Assembly: GCA_038405435.1 (NCBI GenBank)
Contig: JBBYHZ010000011.1
Origin: Dryocola clanedunensis_A
GTDB lineage: Bacteria > Pseudomonadota > Gammaproteobacteria > Enterobacterales > Enterobacteriaceae
Direction: 5' to 3' (one strand)
DNA: 64,000 nucleotides
Of the stretch, positions 25,701 through 34,238 are shown piece by piece (within the stretch, counting starts at the first letter, position 1; every line of letters begins with the position of its first letter). Below the pieces are notes generated by a model. That model was given only the letters and a program-made list of their open reading frames with translations. It ran no database searches and was not told where the DNA came from. The translations under genes and the position numbers were made by a program.

Positions 25701-26543
25701 ATAAGCTTCCGGGACTGGCCAGATCTGCAGCTGCGCTGCGCCGAATGCTGGCTGTGGGGGCAGAAATATGGCCGCATCGACGGGGATATCGCCATTAAGG
25801 GCGATACGCTGAAACTCAGCAACGGTCTGGTGGACAACGGTTTTGCGCGCCTCACGGGCAACGGTGAGTGGGTGAACGGCCCGGGCGAAGTGCGCACTTC
25901 CATGAAGGGCAAGCTGAAGGGCAAAAAGCTGGATGCGGCGACCAACTTCTTCGGCGCCAAAACGCCAATCCAGGACTCCCCGTTTGATGTGGATTACGAC
26001 CTGCACTGGCGCGCCGAACCGTGGAAGCCGGAAGTCTCTTCCCTGAACGGCATTCTTCATACCCATCTGGGCAAAGGACAGATTTCCGACCTCGGCACGG
26101 GACACGCGGGCCAGCTGCTGCGGCTGGTCAGCTTCGATGCGCTGCTGCGCAAGCTGCGCTTTGATTTCAGCGATACCTTCGGGAACGGGTTCTACTTTGA
26201 CTCCATCCGCAGCACCGCCTGGATTAAAGACGGCGTGATGCACACCGATGACACGCTGGTGGACGGTCTGGAAGCGGACATCGCGATGAAAGGCTCCGTG
26301 GACCTGGTCCGTCGCCAGCTCGACATGGAAGCCGTCGTGGCACCGGAAATCTCCGCCACGGTGGGCGTTGCGACGGCCTTCGTCATCAACCCGATCGTCG
26401 GAGCCGCGGTGTTCGCCGCCAGTAAGGTGCTGGGGCCGCTGTGGAGTAAAATCTCCGTGCTGCGCTACCACATCACCGGTCCGATAGACGATCCAAAAAT
26501 CAACGAAGTGCTGCGCCAGCCTCGCGTCAAGGACGTTAAGTGA
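22740..26543 (+). CDS. yhdP: AsmA-like inter-membrane phospholipid transport protein YhdP
   Basis: Large envelope protein that, with TamB and YdbH, carries phospholipids from the inner to the outer membrane and affects the permeability barrier. The 1267-residue protein has one N-terminal membrane anchor (about residues 7-27). The long periplasmic part is a repetitive beta-strand groove, and the C-terminal AsmA-like domain follows, including a hydrophobic helix around VAPEISATVGVATAFVINPIVGAAVFAASKV. Ribosome site GGAG lies 6 bases before ATG. Length matches the E. coli protein (1266). Confidence 0.96.
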   Translation: MRRLPGILLITGATLIVIVALLVSGLRLVLPHLDAWRPALLDKIEAMTGTPVDASHIKASWENFGPTLDVRDIKAGLKDGGEMRIKRVTLALDVWQSLIHARWQFRDLTFYQLHMRSNTPLSQNRGDGKFEPGKISDLFLRQFDHFDLRDSSLSFLTLSGQRAELTIPQLNWLNTKNRHRAEGQVSLSSFTGQHGLANVRMDLRDENGILNIGKIWLQADRVDVKPWLGRWMQDNIELQHAEFSLEAWVDIKKGDIAGGNIWLKQGGTSWKGDKSDHSLSVDNLMARVNRDQAGWNLTIPSTNITLDGKTWPKGSLSLAWIGPQDVGGKEGKRSEELHVRATNMELESFNGLLPIAAKVSPDLGEIWNIMQPRGHIDVLAADIPLQQTEKTRLQGRWKDVSWHQWKMLPGIENFSGSVTGSVEHGQLNALVSQAKMPYETVFRAPLEVEKGAATLEWQKNANGFQLDGKKIDVKARSLWARGDFRYYQPTDGDPWLSILAGISTSNGADAWRYFPENLMGKELVDYLSGAIQGGQADSATLVYGGNPHLFPYKHNEGQFEVLVPLRNAKYAFQPDWPALENLNIELDFLNDGLWMKTPGVKLGGVTARNLTAIIPDYSKEKLLIDADISGPGSAVGPYFKETPLEDSLGAALDELQIGGDVNARLHLDIPLDGKMTTAKGDVVLNNNTLLIKPLSSTLKNLSGKFSFVNGDLQSEPLRATWFNQPLEINFDTRTGDKDYQIGVNLNGNWQPNKMGVLPEQINKALSGTAAWKGNVGITLPYKGKPTYSVDVDADLKSVSSHLPEPVNKSAGEPLPLKIAVKGDLNSFTLTGSAAGTNHFSSRWLLNKKLTLDRAIWATNSHTVPPLPDRQGLELDLPAMDGAQWLALFSQGATEQVSNSAQFPSDITLRTPALTMGGQVWNNLSLVSKQLPGGTQINAQGREINGTLNIRDSAPWQAEIKYLYFNPAWSIANSSAPPSGTSAPKNDAISFRDWPDLQLRCAECWLWGQKYGRIDGDIAIKGDTLKLSNGLVDNGFARLTGNGEWVNGPGEVRTSMKGKLKGKKLDAATNFFGAKTPIQDSPFDVDYDLHWRAEPWKPEVSSLNGILHTHLGKGQISDLGTGHAGQLLRLVSFDALLRKLRFDFSDTFGNGFYFDSIRSTAWIKDGVMHTDDTLVDGLEADIAMKGSVDLVRRQLDMEAVVAPEISATVGVATAFVINPIVGAAVFAASKVLGPLWSKISVLRYHITGPIDDPKINEVLRQPRVKDVK

Positions 26544-26617
26544 TTTGACGCGAGAAGCTAATTGCCGCAAGCTCAATAGATATCTCCAATCGATAGACAA
26601 ATAAGAGTAGCCAAACG

Positions 26618-28063
26618 ATGAGTCTGAACCTGGTAAGTGAGCAGTTGCTGTCTGCGAATGGCTTAAACCATCAAGATCTGTTTTCCATTCTGGGACAGCT
26701 GTCCGAGCGTCGACTCGACTATGGCGATCTCTATTTCCAGTCCAGTTATCACGAATCCTGGGTATTAGAAGACCGCATTATTAAAGACGGCTCGTACAAC
26801 ATTGACCAGGGTGTCGGTGTACGCGCCGTGAGTGGGGAAAAGACCGGTTTCGCCTATGCGGACCAGATAAGCCTGCTGGCGCTTGAGCAAAGCGCTCATG
26901 CGGCCCGCAGCATCGTGCGTGAACAGGGCGATGGCCGTGCGCGTACTCTGGGGGCGGTGCAGCACAGCGCGCTGTATACCAGCGCCGATCCTTTGCAGAG
27001 CATGACCCGTGAAGAGAAGCTCGATATCCTCAAGCGTGTGGATAGCGTGGCGCGAGCCGCGGACAAGCGCGTGCAGGAAGTGACGGCGAGCCTGACCGGC
27101 GTGTATGAATTAATTCTGGTCGCGGCGACCGACGGCACCCTGGCGGCGGACGTTCGCCCGCTGGTGCGTCTGTCCGTCAGCGTACAGGTGGAAGAAGACG
27201 GCAAGCGCGAGCGCGGATCGAGCGGCGGCGGCGGTCGTTTTGGCTATGACTATTTCCTCGAAACCGTAGACGGTGAAGTGCGTGCCGACGCATGGGCGAA
27301 GGAAGCCGTGCGTATGGCGCTGATTACGCTGTCTGCCGTTGCGGCACCGGCCGGTATGTTCCCGGTGGTGCTTGGGGCTGGCTGGCCGGGCGTGCTGCTG
27401 CACGAGGCCGTGGGGCACGGTCTGGAAGGCGATTTTAACCGTCGTGGCACTTCCGTATTCAGCGGCCAGATGGGCCAGCTTGTCGCCTCAGAACTGTGTA
27501 CCGTTGTGGACGACGGCACCATGGCCAACCGCCGTGGTTCTGTTGCCATTGACGACGAAGGCGTACCGGGCCAGTACAACGTGCTGATCGAAAAAGGTAT
27601 TCTGAAAGGCTACATGCAGGACAAGCTGAACGCGCGTCTGATGGGCGTGGCGCCAACAGGTAACGGGCGCCGTGAATCTTACGCGCACCTGCCAATGCCG
27701 CGTATGACCAACACCTATATGCTTGCCGGGAAATCCACGCCGCAGGAGATCATCGAATCCGTCGAGTACGGCATCTATGCGCCTAACTTCGGCGGCGGCC
27801 AGGTGGATATCACCTCCGGCAAGTTCGTCTTCTCTACTTCAGAAGCGTACCTCATCGAGAACGGTAAAGTGACCAAACCGGTGAAAGGCGCGACGCTGAT
27901 TGGCTCGGGCATTGAAACCATGCAGCAGATCTCGATGGTCGGTAACGACCTGGCGCTGGATAACGGCGTAGGCGTCTGCGGCAAAGAGGGGCAGAGCCTG
28001 CCGGTTGGCGTAGGCCAGCCTACGCTCAAGGTCGATAACCTGACGGTTGGCGGCACCGCTTAA
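26618..28063 (+). CDS. tldD: Metalloprotease TldD
   Basis: With TldE (PmbA) forms a heterodimeric zinc protease that trims microcin B17 precursor and degrades CcdA and unstructured peptides. The 481-residue protein contains the zinc-binding HEAVGHGLEGD motif at about residues 263-273 and the conserved C-terminal region GQVDITSGKFVFSTSEAYLIENGKV. It lies 74 bases after yhdP and ends at a strong terminator. pmbA is not in this window, as expected from E. coli. Confidence 0.97.
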   Translation: MSLNLVSEQLLSANGLNHQDLFSILGQLSERRLDYGDLYFQSSYHESWVLEDRIIKDGSYNIDQGVGVRAVSGEKTGFAYADQISLLALEQSAHAARSIVREQGDGRARTLGAVQHSALYTSADPLQSMTREEKLDILKRVDSVARAADKRVQEVTASLTGVYELILVAATDGTLAADVRPLVRLSVSVQVEEDGKRERGSSGGGGRFGYDYFLETVDGEVRADAWAKEAVRMALITLSAVAAPAGMFPVVLGAGWPGVLLHEAVGHGLEGDFNRRGTSVFSGQMGQLVASELCTVVDDGTMANRRGSVAIDDEGVPGQYNVLIEKGILKGYMQDKLNARLMGVAPTGNGRRESYAHLPMPRMTNTYMLAGKSTPQEIIESVEYGIYAPNFGGGQVDITSGKFVFSTSEAYLIENGKVTKPVKGATLIGSGIETMQQISMVGNDLALDNGVGVCGKEGQSLPVGVGQPTLKVDNLTVGGTA

Positions 28064-28076
28064 GCATTAACCTATG

Positions 28077-28098
28077 GCCGGGGCTAGCCCCGGCTGTT
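28077..28098 (+). terminator. Terminator of tldD
   Basis: Perfect palindrome GCCGGGGCTAGCCCCGGC followed by TGTTTT. The stem includes the stop codon of the convergent gene aaeR, so terminator and coding end overlap. Confidence 0.85.
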
Positions 28099-29031
28099 TT
28101 CTGACCCTCTGCCATTCCTTTCCCGCATCCCCTGATACAGCTGCGCCACCTTCACGAAATACTCCGTCAGATAGTTAATGCACACCTGCACCTTCAGCGG
28201 CAGCTTATCCTTTTCGGTATACAGCGCGTACACCGGACGAGGATCGGACTGGTAGCGCGAGAATAAGATCTCCAGGTCGCCGCTGTTGATTTCATCGATC
28301 ACCCACATGATCGGCACGTATGCGATCCCCGCACCGGCTTTCAGCCAGCGCGAGAGCGTCATGGGATCGTTAGTCACAAATCGCCCCTGCGGGATGATCT
28401 TAGTCGGCAAACCTTCCGGTGCAATCAGCTCAAATTCGTTATCGGGACGTACGCTATACTCCAGCCATGAATGATTGGCCAGGTCGGCCGGTTTTTCGGG
28501 CTCGCCGTTTTGCTGAAGATAGGTTTTCGACGCGCAGATGACCATCGGCATCGACCCAAGCCGCTTCGAAAACAGGCTGGAGTCCTGGAGCGCGCCGACG
28601 CGGATCACCACGTCCAGACCGTCTGCTATCAGATCGGGAGCTGGTATGCCGGTGACCAGGTTTACCGTCAGCCCCGGGTACTCTTTGAGCATCTCCGCCG
28701 TCATGTTCGCGAGGACATTCTGTGCCATGGTTGAAGAGCTGCCGATGCGCAGCGTGCCGATGGGGGTGTTATTGAAAGCGTAAAGCTGCTCGTGAACCTC
28801 CTGCGCCTCATGCAGCATTTTACGGCAGCCGAGATAGTAAATTTTCCCGGCTTCGGTCAGGCCAATGCTGCGGGTGCTGCGGTTCAGGAGCTTTACCTGA
28901 AGCTCGTCTTCAAGCTTCGAAACCGTCTGGCTGATGGACGAAACGCTCATCTGCAATTGCCTTGCGGCGGCGGTAAACGAGCCGAGCTCGACAACTTTGG
29001 CAAAAACCGACATGCGTTTAAGTCTTTCCAT
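28084..29031 (-). CDS. aaeR: LysR-type regulator AaeR
   Basis: Activator of the divergently transcribed aromatic carboxylic acid efflux genes aaeXAB. The 315-residue protein has the N-terminal winged helix-turn-helix (SFTAAARQLQMSVSSISQTVSKLEDELQVKLLNRSTRSIGLTEAG) and a C-terminal effector-binding domain with two alpha/beta lobes. The E. coli homologue responds to p-hydroxybenzoate-type compounds. The gene is divergent from aaeX with a 191-base shared control region. Confidence 0.94.
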   Translation of the reverse strand: MERLKRMSVFAKVVELGSFTAAARQLQMSVSSISQTVSKLEDELQVKLLNRSTRSIGLTEAGKIYYLGCRKMLHEAQEVHEQLYAFNNTPIGTLRIGSSSTMAQNVLANMTAEMLKEYPGLTVNLVTGIPAPDLIADGLDVVIRVGALQDSSLFSKRLGSMPMVICASKTYLQQNGEPEKPADLANHSWLEYSVRPDNEFELIAPEGLPTKIIPQGRFVTNDPMTLSRWLKAGAGIAYVPIMWVIDEINSGDLEILFSRYQSDPRPVYALYTEKDKLPLKVQVCINYLTEYFVKVAQLYQGMRERNGRGSENSRG

Positions 29032-29059
29032 AATTTACTCTGATTGTTCACTCTGAGTT

Positions 29060-29081
29060 AAAAGTGATTTAGATCACATAT
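29060..29081. promoter_or_regulatory. CRP-type site in the aaeR-aaeX control region
   Basis: AGTGA-TTTAGA-TCACA fits the CRP consensus TGTGA-N6-TCACA at 9 of 10 key positions. It is 30 bases before aaeR and about 150 before aaeX, so it could act on either gene. The rest of the 191-base region is AT-rich (29080-29130) and should hold the AaeR site, which I cannot place with confidence. Confidence 0.6.
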
Positions 29082-29222
29082 TATAGATAACAGGGTAACA
29101 GTTACGTTAATATATTATTATTAACACGACCCATACCGCGTTCTCGCCTGCCGTTCCCGGCAACTCTTTCGCGGATTCACTATCAGGGGGCGTGTCGCAA
29201 GTACTATTCAGACAAGGTTAAC

Positions 29223-29426
29223 ATGACTTTATTTCCGGTTATCGTGGTATTCGGGCTGTCCTTTCCACCGATATTCTTTGAGCTGATTTTGTCGCTGGCC
29301 GTATTCTGGCTGGTACGCAGGTTGCTGACCCCTACGGGCATCTATGATTTCGTCTGGCATCCGGCATTGTTCAATACAGCGCTTTATTGCTGCCTGTTCT
29401 GGCTCATCTCGCAGCTGTTCGTTTGA
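29223..29426 (+). CDS. aaeX: Small membrane protein AaeX (DUF1656)
   Basis: A 67-residue protein with two predicted membrane spans (VIVVFGLSFPPIFFELILSLAVFWLV and TALYCCLFWLISQLF), the first gene of aaeXAB. Its role is not established; it is always found with AaeAB-type efflux pairs. The ribosome site AAGG lies 6 bases before ATG and its stop is 7 bases before aaeA. Confidence 0.9.
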   Translation: MTLFPVIVVFGLSFPPIFFELILSLAVFWLVRRLLTPTGIYDFVWHPALFNTALYCCLFWLISQLFV

Positions 29427-29433
29427 GGTTGAT

Positions 29434-30366
29434 GTGAAAACACTTACAAGAAAAATGACCCGCACCGCCATCACGCTAATCCTTGTGCTGCTGGCCTTTA
29501 TCGCTATCTTCCGTGCCTGGGCGTTTTACACCGAGTCACCCTGGACGCGTGACGCCCGCTTTACCGCGGACGTTGTCGCCATCGCCCCGGACGTCTCAGG
29601 CCTGATCACTGCCGTTCAGGTTCATGACAACCAGCTTGTGAAGAAAGATCAGGTGCTGTTCACCATCGACCAGCCACGGTATCAGAAAGCGCTGGAACAG
29701 GCCGAGGCAGATGTTGCTTATTACAAAGCTTTAGCCAGCGAAAAGCGCCGCGAAGCAGGGCGACGTAACCAGCTTGGTACCCAGGCCATGTCTCGTGAAG
29801 AGATTGACCAGTCCAACAACCTGCTGCAAACCGTGCTGCATCAGCTCGCGAAGTCAGAAGCCACGCGTGACCTGGCGCGGCTGGACCTGCAACGTACCGT
29901 CATTCGTGCCCCGGCAGATGGCTGGGTGACCAACCTGAACGTTCACGGTGGGGAATTTATTACCCGTGGCTCAACGGCCGTGGCGCTGGTGAAGCAGCAC
30001 ACCTTCTACATTCTTGCCTACATGGAAGAAACCAAGCTCGAAGGTATCCGTCCGGGCTATCGCGTGCAGATCACCCCGCTTGGCAGCAACCGCGTGCTGC
30101 GCGGTACGGTTGACAGTATTTCCGCAGGCGTAACCAACGCCAGCAGCACCAGCGATGCAAAAGGGATGGCGACGGTGGACTCCAATCTGGAATGGGTTCG
30201 CCTGGCGCAGCGCGTGCCGGTACGTATTCGCCTTGACCAGCAACAGGGCAACCTGTTCCCGGCGGGGACCACGGCCACGGTTGTTGTCACCGGTGAAAAA
30301 GACCGGGATGTCAGCCAGGACTCCGTATTTATCAAGTTCATGCATCGTCTGCGTGAATTTGGTTAA
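29434..30366 (+). CDS. aaeA: Aromatic carboxylic acid efflux periplasmic adaptor AaeA
   Basis: Membrane-fusion protein linking the AaeB pump to the outside. The 310-residue protein has one N-terminal membrane span (about residues 12-30), two lipoyl half-motifs (VVAIAPDVSGLITAVQVHDNQLVKK and RAPADGWVTNLNVHGGEFI) around a coiled-coil hairpin, and a beta-barrel domain. The start is GTG at 29434 with GAGG seven bases upstream; that start gives exactly the E. coli length. Longer frames run into aaeX. Confidence 0.95.
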   Translation: MKTLTRKMTRTAITLILVLLAFIAIFRAWAFYTESPWTRDARFTADVVAIAPDVSGLITAVQVHDNQLVKKDQVLFTIDQPRYQKALEQAEADVAYYKALASEKRREAGRRNQLGTQAMSREEIDQSNNLLQTVLHQLAKSEATRDLARLDLQRTVIRAPADGWVTNLNVHGGEFITRGSTAVALVKQHTFYILAYMEETKLEGIRPGYRVQITPLGSNRVLRGTVDSISAGVTNASSTSDAKGMATVDSNLEWVRLAQRVPVRIRLDQQQGNLFPAGTTATVVVTGEKDRDVSQDSVFIKFMHRLREFG

Positions 30367-30377
30367 GCGCGGCTGAT

Positions 30378-32339
30378 ATGTACTCCATCTCACCCTTTCA
30401 CCTGCGCTTCGCCTTCAAGCTGGCGTTTGCCATCGTGCTGGCGCTGTTTGTTGGCTTTCACTTTGAGCTCGAAACGCCGCGCTGGGCGGTCTTAACCGCC
30501 GCCATCGTTGCGGCTGGCCCGGCGTTTGCCGCAGGTGGCGAGCCATACTCCGGTGCGATTCGCTATCGCGGTATGCTCCGCATCATCGGTACGTTTATCG
30601 GCTGTATCGCGGCGCTGGTCATTATCACTACGCTTATCCGCGCGCCGATCGTGATGCTGCTGGTCTGCTGCGTCTGGGCAGGGTTCTGCACCTGGATCTC
30701 CTCGCTGGTGAAGGTAGAGAACTCCTACGCCTGGGGCCTGTCGGGCTATACGGCGCTGATTATTATCGTCACCATTCAGGCAAACCCGGTTACGGCCCCG
30801 CAGTTTGCCGTTGAGCGCTGTAGCGAAATCGTTATCGGTATCGTCTGCGCTATCCTGGCTGACCTAATCTTCTCCCCGCGCTCCATCAAGCAGGAGATTG
30901 ACCGCGAGCTGGATAACCTGCTGGTGGATCAGTATCGCCTGATGCAGCTCTGCGTCGCCCACGGTGAAAAAGAGGAGGTCGATAAATCCTGGGCCAACCT
31001 GGTACGGCGTACCACGGCCCTGGAAGGTATGCGATCGAACCTGAAAATTGAATCCTCCCGCTGGGGTCAGGCAAACCGTCGCCTGAAAGCTATCAATACG
31101 CTCTCTCTGACGCTGATTACCCAGGCTGGGGAAACCTATCTGATTCAGAACACGCGTCCCGAGTTCGTCACGCCAGAGTTTAAAATGCTGTTCGAAATGC
31201 CGGTAGAGACGGCCGCCGACGTTCACAAGCAGTTGAAGATGCTGCGCCGCTTTATCTCATCAAGCGGTGAAAAACATACGCCTGTCACTATCAGTAGCTG
31301 GGTGGGTGCCGCTACGCGCTTTCTGCTGCTGAAGCGGGGGGTCGCCAGCAACGCCAGGATCAATGCCGTAGAAGAAGAAATTCTGAGCGGCGAAACGGTG
31401 GTTAAGGTGCAGTCCGCCGAGCGGCATCATGCGATGATTAACTTCTGGCGTACGACGATTGCTTGTGGTCTGGGAAGCCTGTTCTGGCTTTGGACCGGCT
31501 GGACTTCCGGCAGCGGGGCGATGGTGATGATTGCAGTGGTGACCTCCCTTGCCATGCGCCTGCCTAACCCGCGTATGGTCTCGCTGGATTTCCTTTACGG
31601 TATGCTGGTGGCACTGCCGCTGGGTGCGCTCTATTTTCTGGTTATCATTCCCTCAACCCAGCAAAGCATGCTGCTGCTGTGTATCAGCCTTGCGCTGCTC
31701 GGCTTTTTCATTGGTATCGAAGTGCAAAAGCGGCGCCTGGGCTCCATGGGCGCGCTTGCCGGGACGATTAACGTTATCGTGCTGGATAACCCGATGACCT
31801 TTCACTTCAGCTCCTTCCTGGACAGCGCGCTGGGGCAGATTGTCGGCTGTTTCCTCGCGATGATGGTGATTCTGCTGGTGCGGGACAACTCGAAAGAGCG
31901 TACCGGGCGCACGCTGCTCAACCAGTTTGTGTCGGCCGCCGTTTCGGCATTAACCACCAATAAAGCGCGCCGCAAAGAAAACCACCTGCCCGCACTTTAT
32001 CAGCAGCTGTACCTGCTGCTGAATATGTTCCCGGGCGACATTGCACGCTACCGGCTGGCGCTGATCCTGATTATTGCGCACCAGCGGCTGCGCGACGCTC
32101 CGATACCGATCAATGCCGATCTCTCCGCATTCCACCGGCAGCTTCGTAATACGGCTGACAAAGTTATCTCGGCCTCTAACGATGACAAACGGCGTAAATA
32201 CTTCCAGCAGCTGCTCGGCGAGCTGGAGATTTACCAGGAAAAGCTGAAGGTCTGGGAGGCCCCCCTCCAGGTGACCGAGCCGGTCAAACGGCTTGCCGAC
32301 GTGCTGCATCGCTATCAGCATGCGCTGATTGATGCCTAG
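30378..32339 (+). CDS. aaeB: Aromatic carboxylic acid efflux pump AaeB (FUSC family)
   Basis: Inner-membrane pump that exports hydroxylated aromatic acids such as p-hydroxybenzoate, acting as a metabolic relief valve. The 653-residue protein has two sets of hydrophobic spans (about residues 10-165 and 355-500), each followed by a cytosolic domain, as in the fusaric-acid-resistance family. It starts 11 bases after aaeA and is followed by a clear terminator. Confidence 0.96.
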   Translation: MYSISPFHLRFAFKLAFAIVLALFVGFHFELETPRWAVLTAAIVAAGPAFAAGGEPYSGAIRYRGMLRIIGTFIGCIAALVIITTLIRAPIVMLLVCCVWAGFCTWISSLVKVENSYAWGLSGYTALIIIVTIQANPVTAPQFAVERCSEIVIGIVCAILADLIFSPRSIKQEIDRELDNLLVDQYRLMQLCVAHGEKEEVDKSWANLVRRTTALEGMRSNLKIESSRWGQANRRLKAINTLSLTLITQAGETYLIQNTRPEFVTPEFKMLFEMPVETAADVHKQLKMLRRFISSSGEKHTPVTISSWVGAATRFLLLKRGVASNARINAVEEEILSGETVVKVQSAERHHAMINFWRTTIACGLGSLFWLWTGWTSGSGAMVMIAVVTSLAMRLPNPRMVSLDFLYGMLVALPLGALYFLVIIPSTQQSMLLLCISLALLGFFIGIEVQKRRLGSMGALAGTINVIVLDNPMTFHFSSFLDSALGQIVGCFLAMMVILLVRDNSKERTGRTLLNQFVSAAVSALTTNKARRKENHLPALYQQLYLLLNMFPGDIARYRLALILIIAHQRLRDAPIPINADLSAFHRQLRNTADKVISASNDDKRRKYFQQLLGELEIYQEKLKVWEAPLQVTEPVKRLADVLHRYQHALIDA

Positions 32340-32351
32340 TCTGAGTTCCCG

Positions 32352-32377
32352 AGCCGACGCCCTGCGTCGGCTTTTTT
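32352..32377 (+). terminator. Terminator of aaeXAB
   Basis: Stem AGCCGACG / CGTCGGCT with a 5-base loop followed by TTTTTT. It separates aaeB from the dehydrogenase gene, which therefore needs its own promoter in the 45 bases between; none is obvious. Confidence 0.9.
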
Positions 32378-32421
32378 GTATCTATACTTACCTGATGTGC
32401 TTTTTAAAACAGGAGAAAATT

Positions 32422-33876
32422 ATGACAAATCAGGCACTCCAGGACAGTGAACTATTCAACACCGGGTATCTGGTCAACGGCGAATGGCGCAAACTTGATA
32501 AGACCTTTGACGTGATCAACCCTGCGACCGGCGAGACCATCGCTAAGGTTGCCAAAGCGGGTAAGAATGAGACCGAAGAAGCCATTGCGGCGGCGACCAA
32601 AGCATTCCCTTCCTGGCGCGCGAAAACCGCCAAGGAGCGTTCAACCATCCTCTATCGCTGGTACGAGCTGATAATCGAAAACAAGAGCTGGCTGGGGCGA
32701 TTAATGACGACCGAGCAGGGCAAGCCGCTGAAAGAGGCCGAGGGTGAGGTTGAGTACGCCGCCAGCTTCATCCAGTGGTTCGCTGAACAGGCCAAGCGTG
32801 CGAACGGCGAAATTATTCCGCCCGCTAAGCCTGGCTCGCGCATTCTTGCCACCCGCGAACCGATTGGCGTTGTCGCCGCGATCACTCCCTGGAACTTCCC
32901 GATGGCGATGCTGACCCGCAAGCTGGGGCCAGCTCTGGCAGCGGGCTGTACTGGCGTAATCAAACCGGCTAACAACACGCCTCTGTCCGCTTTTGCCCTG
33001 CTGGCGCTGGCGAAAAAAGCTGGCGTCCCGGATGGCGTGCTGAATGCCGTTGCCGGGAACACGCCGGAAATCAGTGACGCTATTATGGCTAGTCACGATG
33101 TCCGTAAGATCTCCTTCACGGGTTCCACGGCGGTAGGCAAAACGCTGGTGCGTAACGCCGCTGAAACCATGAAGAAAGTGTCGATGGAGCTGGGCGGCAA
33201 CGCGCCGTATATCGTCTTCGACGATGCGGATATCGACGCAGCCGTGAAGGGTGCCATCGCCAATAAATTCCGTAACGCGGGCCAGGTCTGCGTCAGCGTC
33301 AACCGCTTCTTTATTCAGGAAGGGGTGTATGACGAATTCGTCAGCAAGCTGGCGGATGCGGTTAAAGCGCTGAAGGTCGGAAACGGTCTTGAGGATGGCG
33401 TGGTTGTTGGGCCGCTGATTGAAAAATCTGCGGTCGATAAGGTGCGGGAGCACGTCGAAGATGCGCTGGAAAAAGGCGGCAAGGCGCTGGTAGGCGGCCA
33501 AAGCCACGAGCTGGGCGGCAACTTCTGGCAGCCTACGGTAATTGTTAACGCCAGCGATGACATGAAGCTGGCGCAGGAGGAGACGTTCGGTCCGCTGGCC
33601 GCCTGCTTCAGCTTCAAAACGGAAGAGGAAGTCATTGAGCGCGCCAACAATACGCCGTTTGGCCTGGCGGCATACTTCTATACTCAGGATCTGAAGCGCG
33701 TTTTCCGCGTTTCGCAGGCGCTGGAAAGCGGCATGATCGGCATTAACGAATGCGCGGTGTCCACGGAGCTGGGGCCGTTTGGCGGCGTAAAAGAATCTGG
33801 TCTTGGCCGTGAAGGCTCGGTGCTGGGGCTGGATGAGTTTCTGGAAGTGAAAACCCTGCATATTGGCGGATTATAA
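32422..33876 (+). CDS. Succinate-semialdehyde-dehydrogenase-type aldehyde dehydrogenase
   Basis: NAD(P)-dependent oxidation of an aldehyde to an acid. The 484-residue protein resembles GabD/Sad: AITPWNFPMAMLTRKLGPALAAGC, coenzyme loop FTGSTAVGKTL, general base in MELGGNAPYIVFDDADID, catalytic Cys290 in NAGQVCVS, and EETFGPLA. A Ser follows one residue after the catalytic Cys region where E. coli GabD has a second Cys (TCVC), so a redox disulfide switch is unlikely. ATG at 32422 follows AGGAG by 7 bases. E. coli has no gene between aaeB and yhcO. The true substrate could be succinate semialdehyde or an aromatic or other short aldehyde; I leave the symbol empty. Confidence 0.88.
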   Translation: MTNQALQDSELFNTGYLVNGEWRKLDKTFDVINPATGETIAKVAKAGKNETEEAIAAATKAFPSWRAKTAKERSTILYRWYELIIENKSWLGRLMTTEQGKPLKEAEGEVEYAASFIQWFAEQAKRANGEIIPPAKPGSRILATREPIGVVAAITPWNFPMAMLTRKLGPALAAGCTGVIKPANNTPLSAFALLALAKKAGVPDGVLNAVAGNTPEISDAIMASHDVRKISFTGSTAVGKTLVRNAAETMKKVSMELGGNAPYIVFDDADIDAAVKGAIANKFRNAGQVCVSVNRFFIQEGVYDEFVSKLADAVKALKVGNGLEDGVVVGPLIEKSAVDKVREHVEDALEKGGKALVGGQSHELGGNFWQPTVIVNASDDMKLAQEETFGPLAACFSFKTEEEVIERANNTPFGLAAYFYTQDLKRVFRVSQALESGMIGINECAVSTELGPFGGVKESGLGREGSVLGLDEFLEVKTLHIGGL

Positions 33877-33916
33877 GTGCTGATATGCGGAGCGTGTTCC
33901 GGCGGGGTGGCAGGAA

Positions 33917-34189
33917 ATGAAAAAATATACGTTTGATTTTAGCCAGATAGAGGACCAGCCAGCATTCTATCGCCGCTTTATCCAGACTTTTGCGCTGGAG
34001 AAGAAACAGGTTCACGATCTGGACAGCCTTTGGGATGTGGTGACGGGAGGAGGTCTGCCGCTCCCGGCGGAGATCGAATTTGTTAACCTGCCGGAAATGC
34101 AAAGACGCCGCTATGGCGCGCTGATTCTGCTGTTTGATGAGGCAGAGGAGGAGCTTGAGGGCCAGCTGCGCTTCAACGTTCAGGCATAA
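33917..34189 (+). CDS. yhcO: Barstar-family protein YhcO
   Basis: A 90-residue homologue of barstar, the barnase inhibitor. The core YTFDFSQIEDQPAFYRRF and LDSLWDVVTGGGLPLPAEIEFVNL match the barstar fold and E. coli YhcO. No barnase-like RNase gene is next to it, so its target is unknown. Its stop codon overlaps the terminator of the convergent yhcN genes. Confidence 0.92.
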   Translation: MKKYTFDFSQIEDQPAFYRRFIQTFALEKKQVHDLDSLWDVVTGGGLPLPAEIEFVNLPEMQRRRYGALILLFDEAEEELEGQLRFNVQA

Positions 34190-34211
34190 AAAAGCCCCCG
34201 CGAGCGGGGGC
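34188..34211 (-). terminator. Terminator of the yhcN genes
   Basis: Stem GCCCCCG / CGGGGGC followed on the minus strand by six T. The plus strand has no T-run, so it serves the minus-strand genes. Confidence 0.85.
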
Positions 34212-34238
34212 AAAGTCGTCGGACGTGACGACGAGGGT

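Noticed and set aside
25527..26600. Long open frame (357 codons) antisense to the end of yhdP
   Set aside because: No motif or homology, and it spans the yhdP coding end and intergenic gap without a start signal.
32701..33861. Long open frame (386 codons) on the minus strand inside the dehydrogenase gene
   Set aside because: Antisense shadow of a GC-rich gene, with no ribosome site, signal or family motif.
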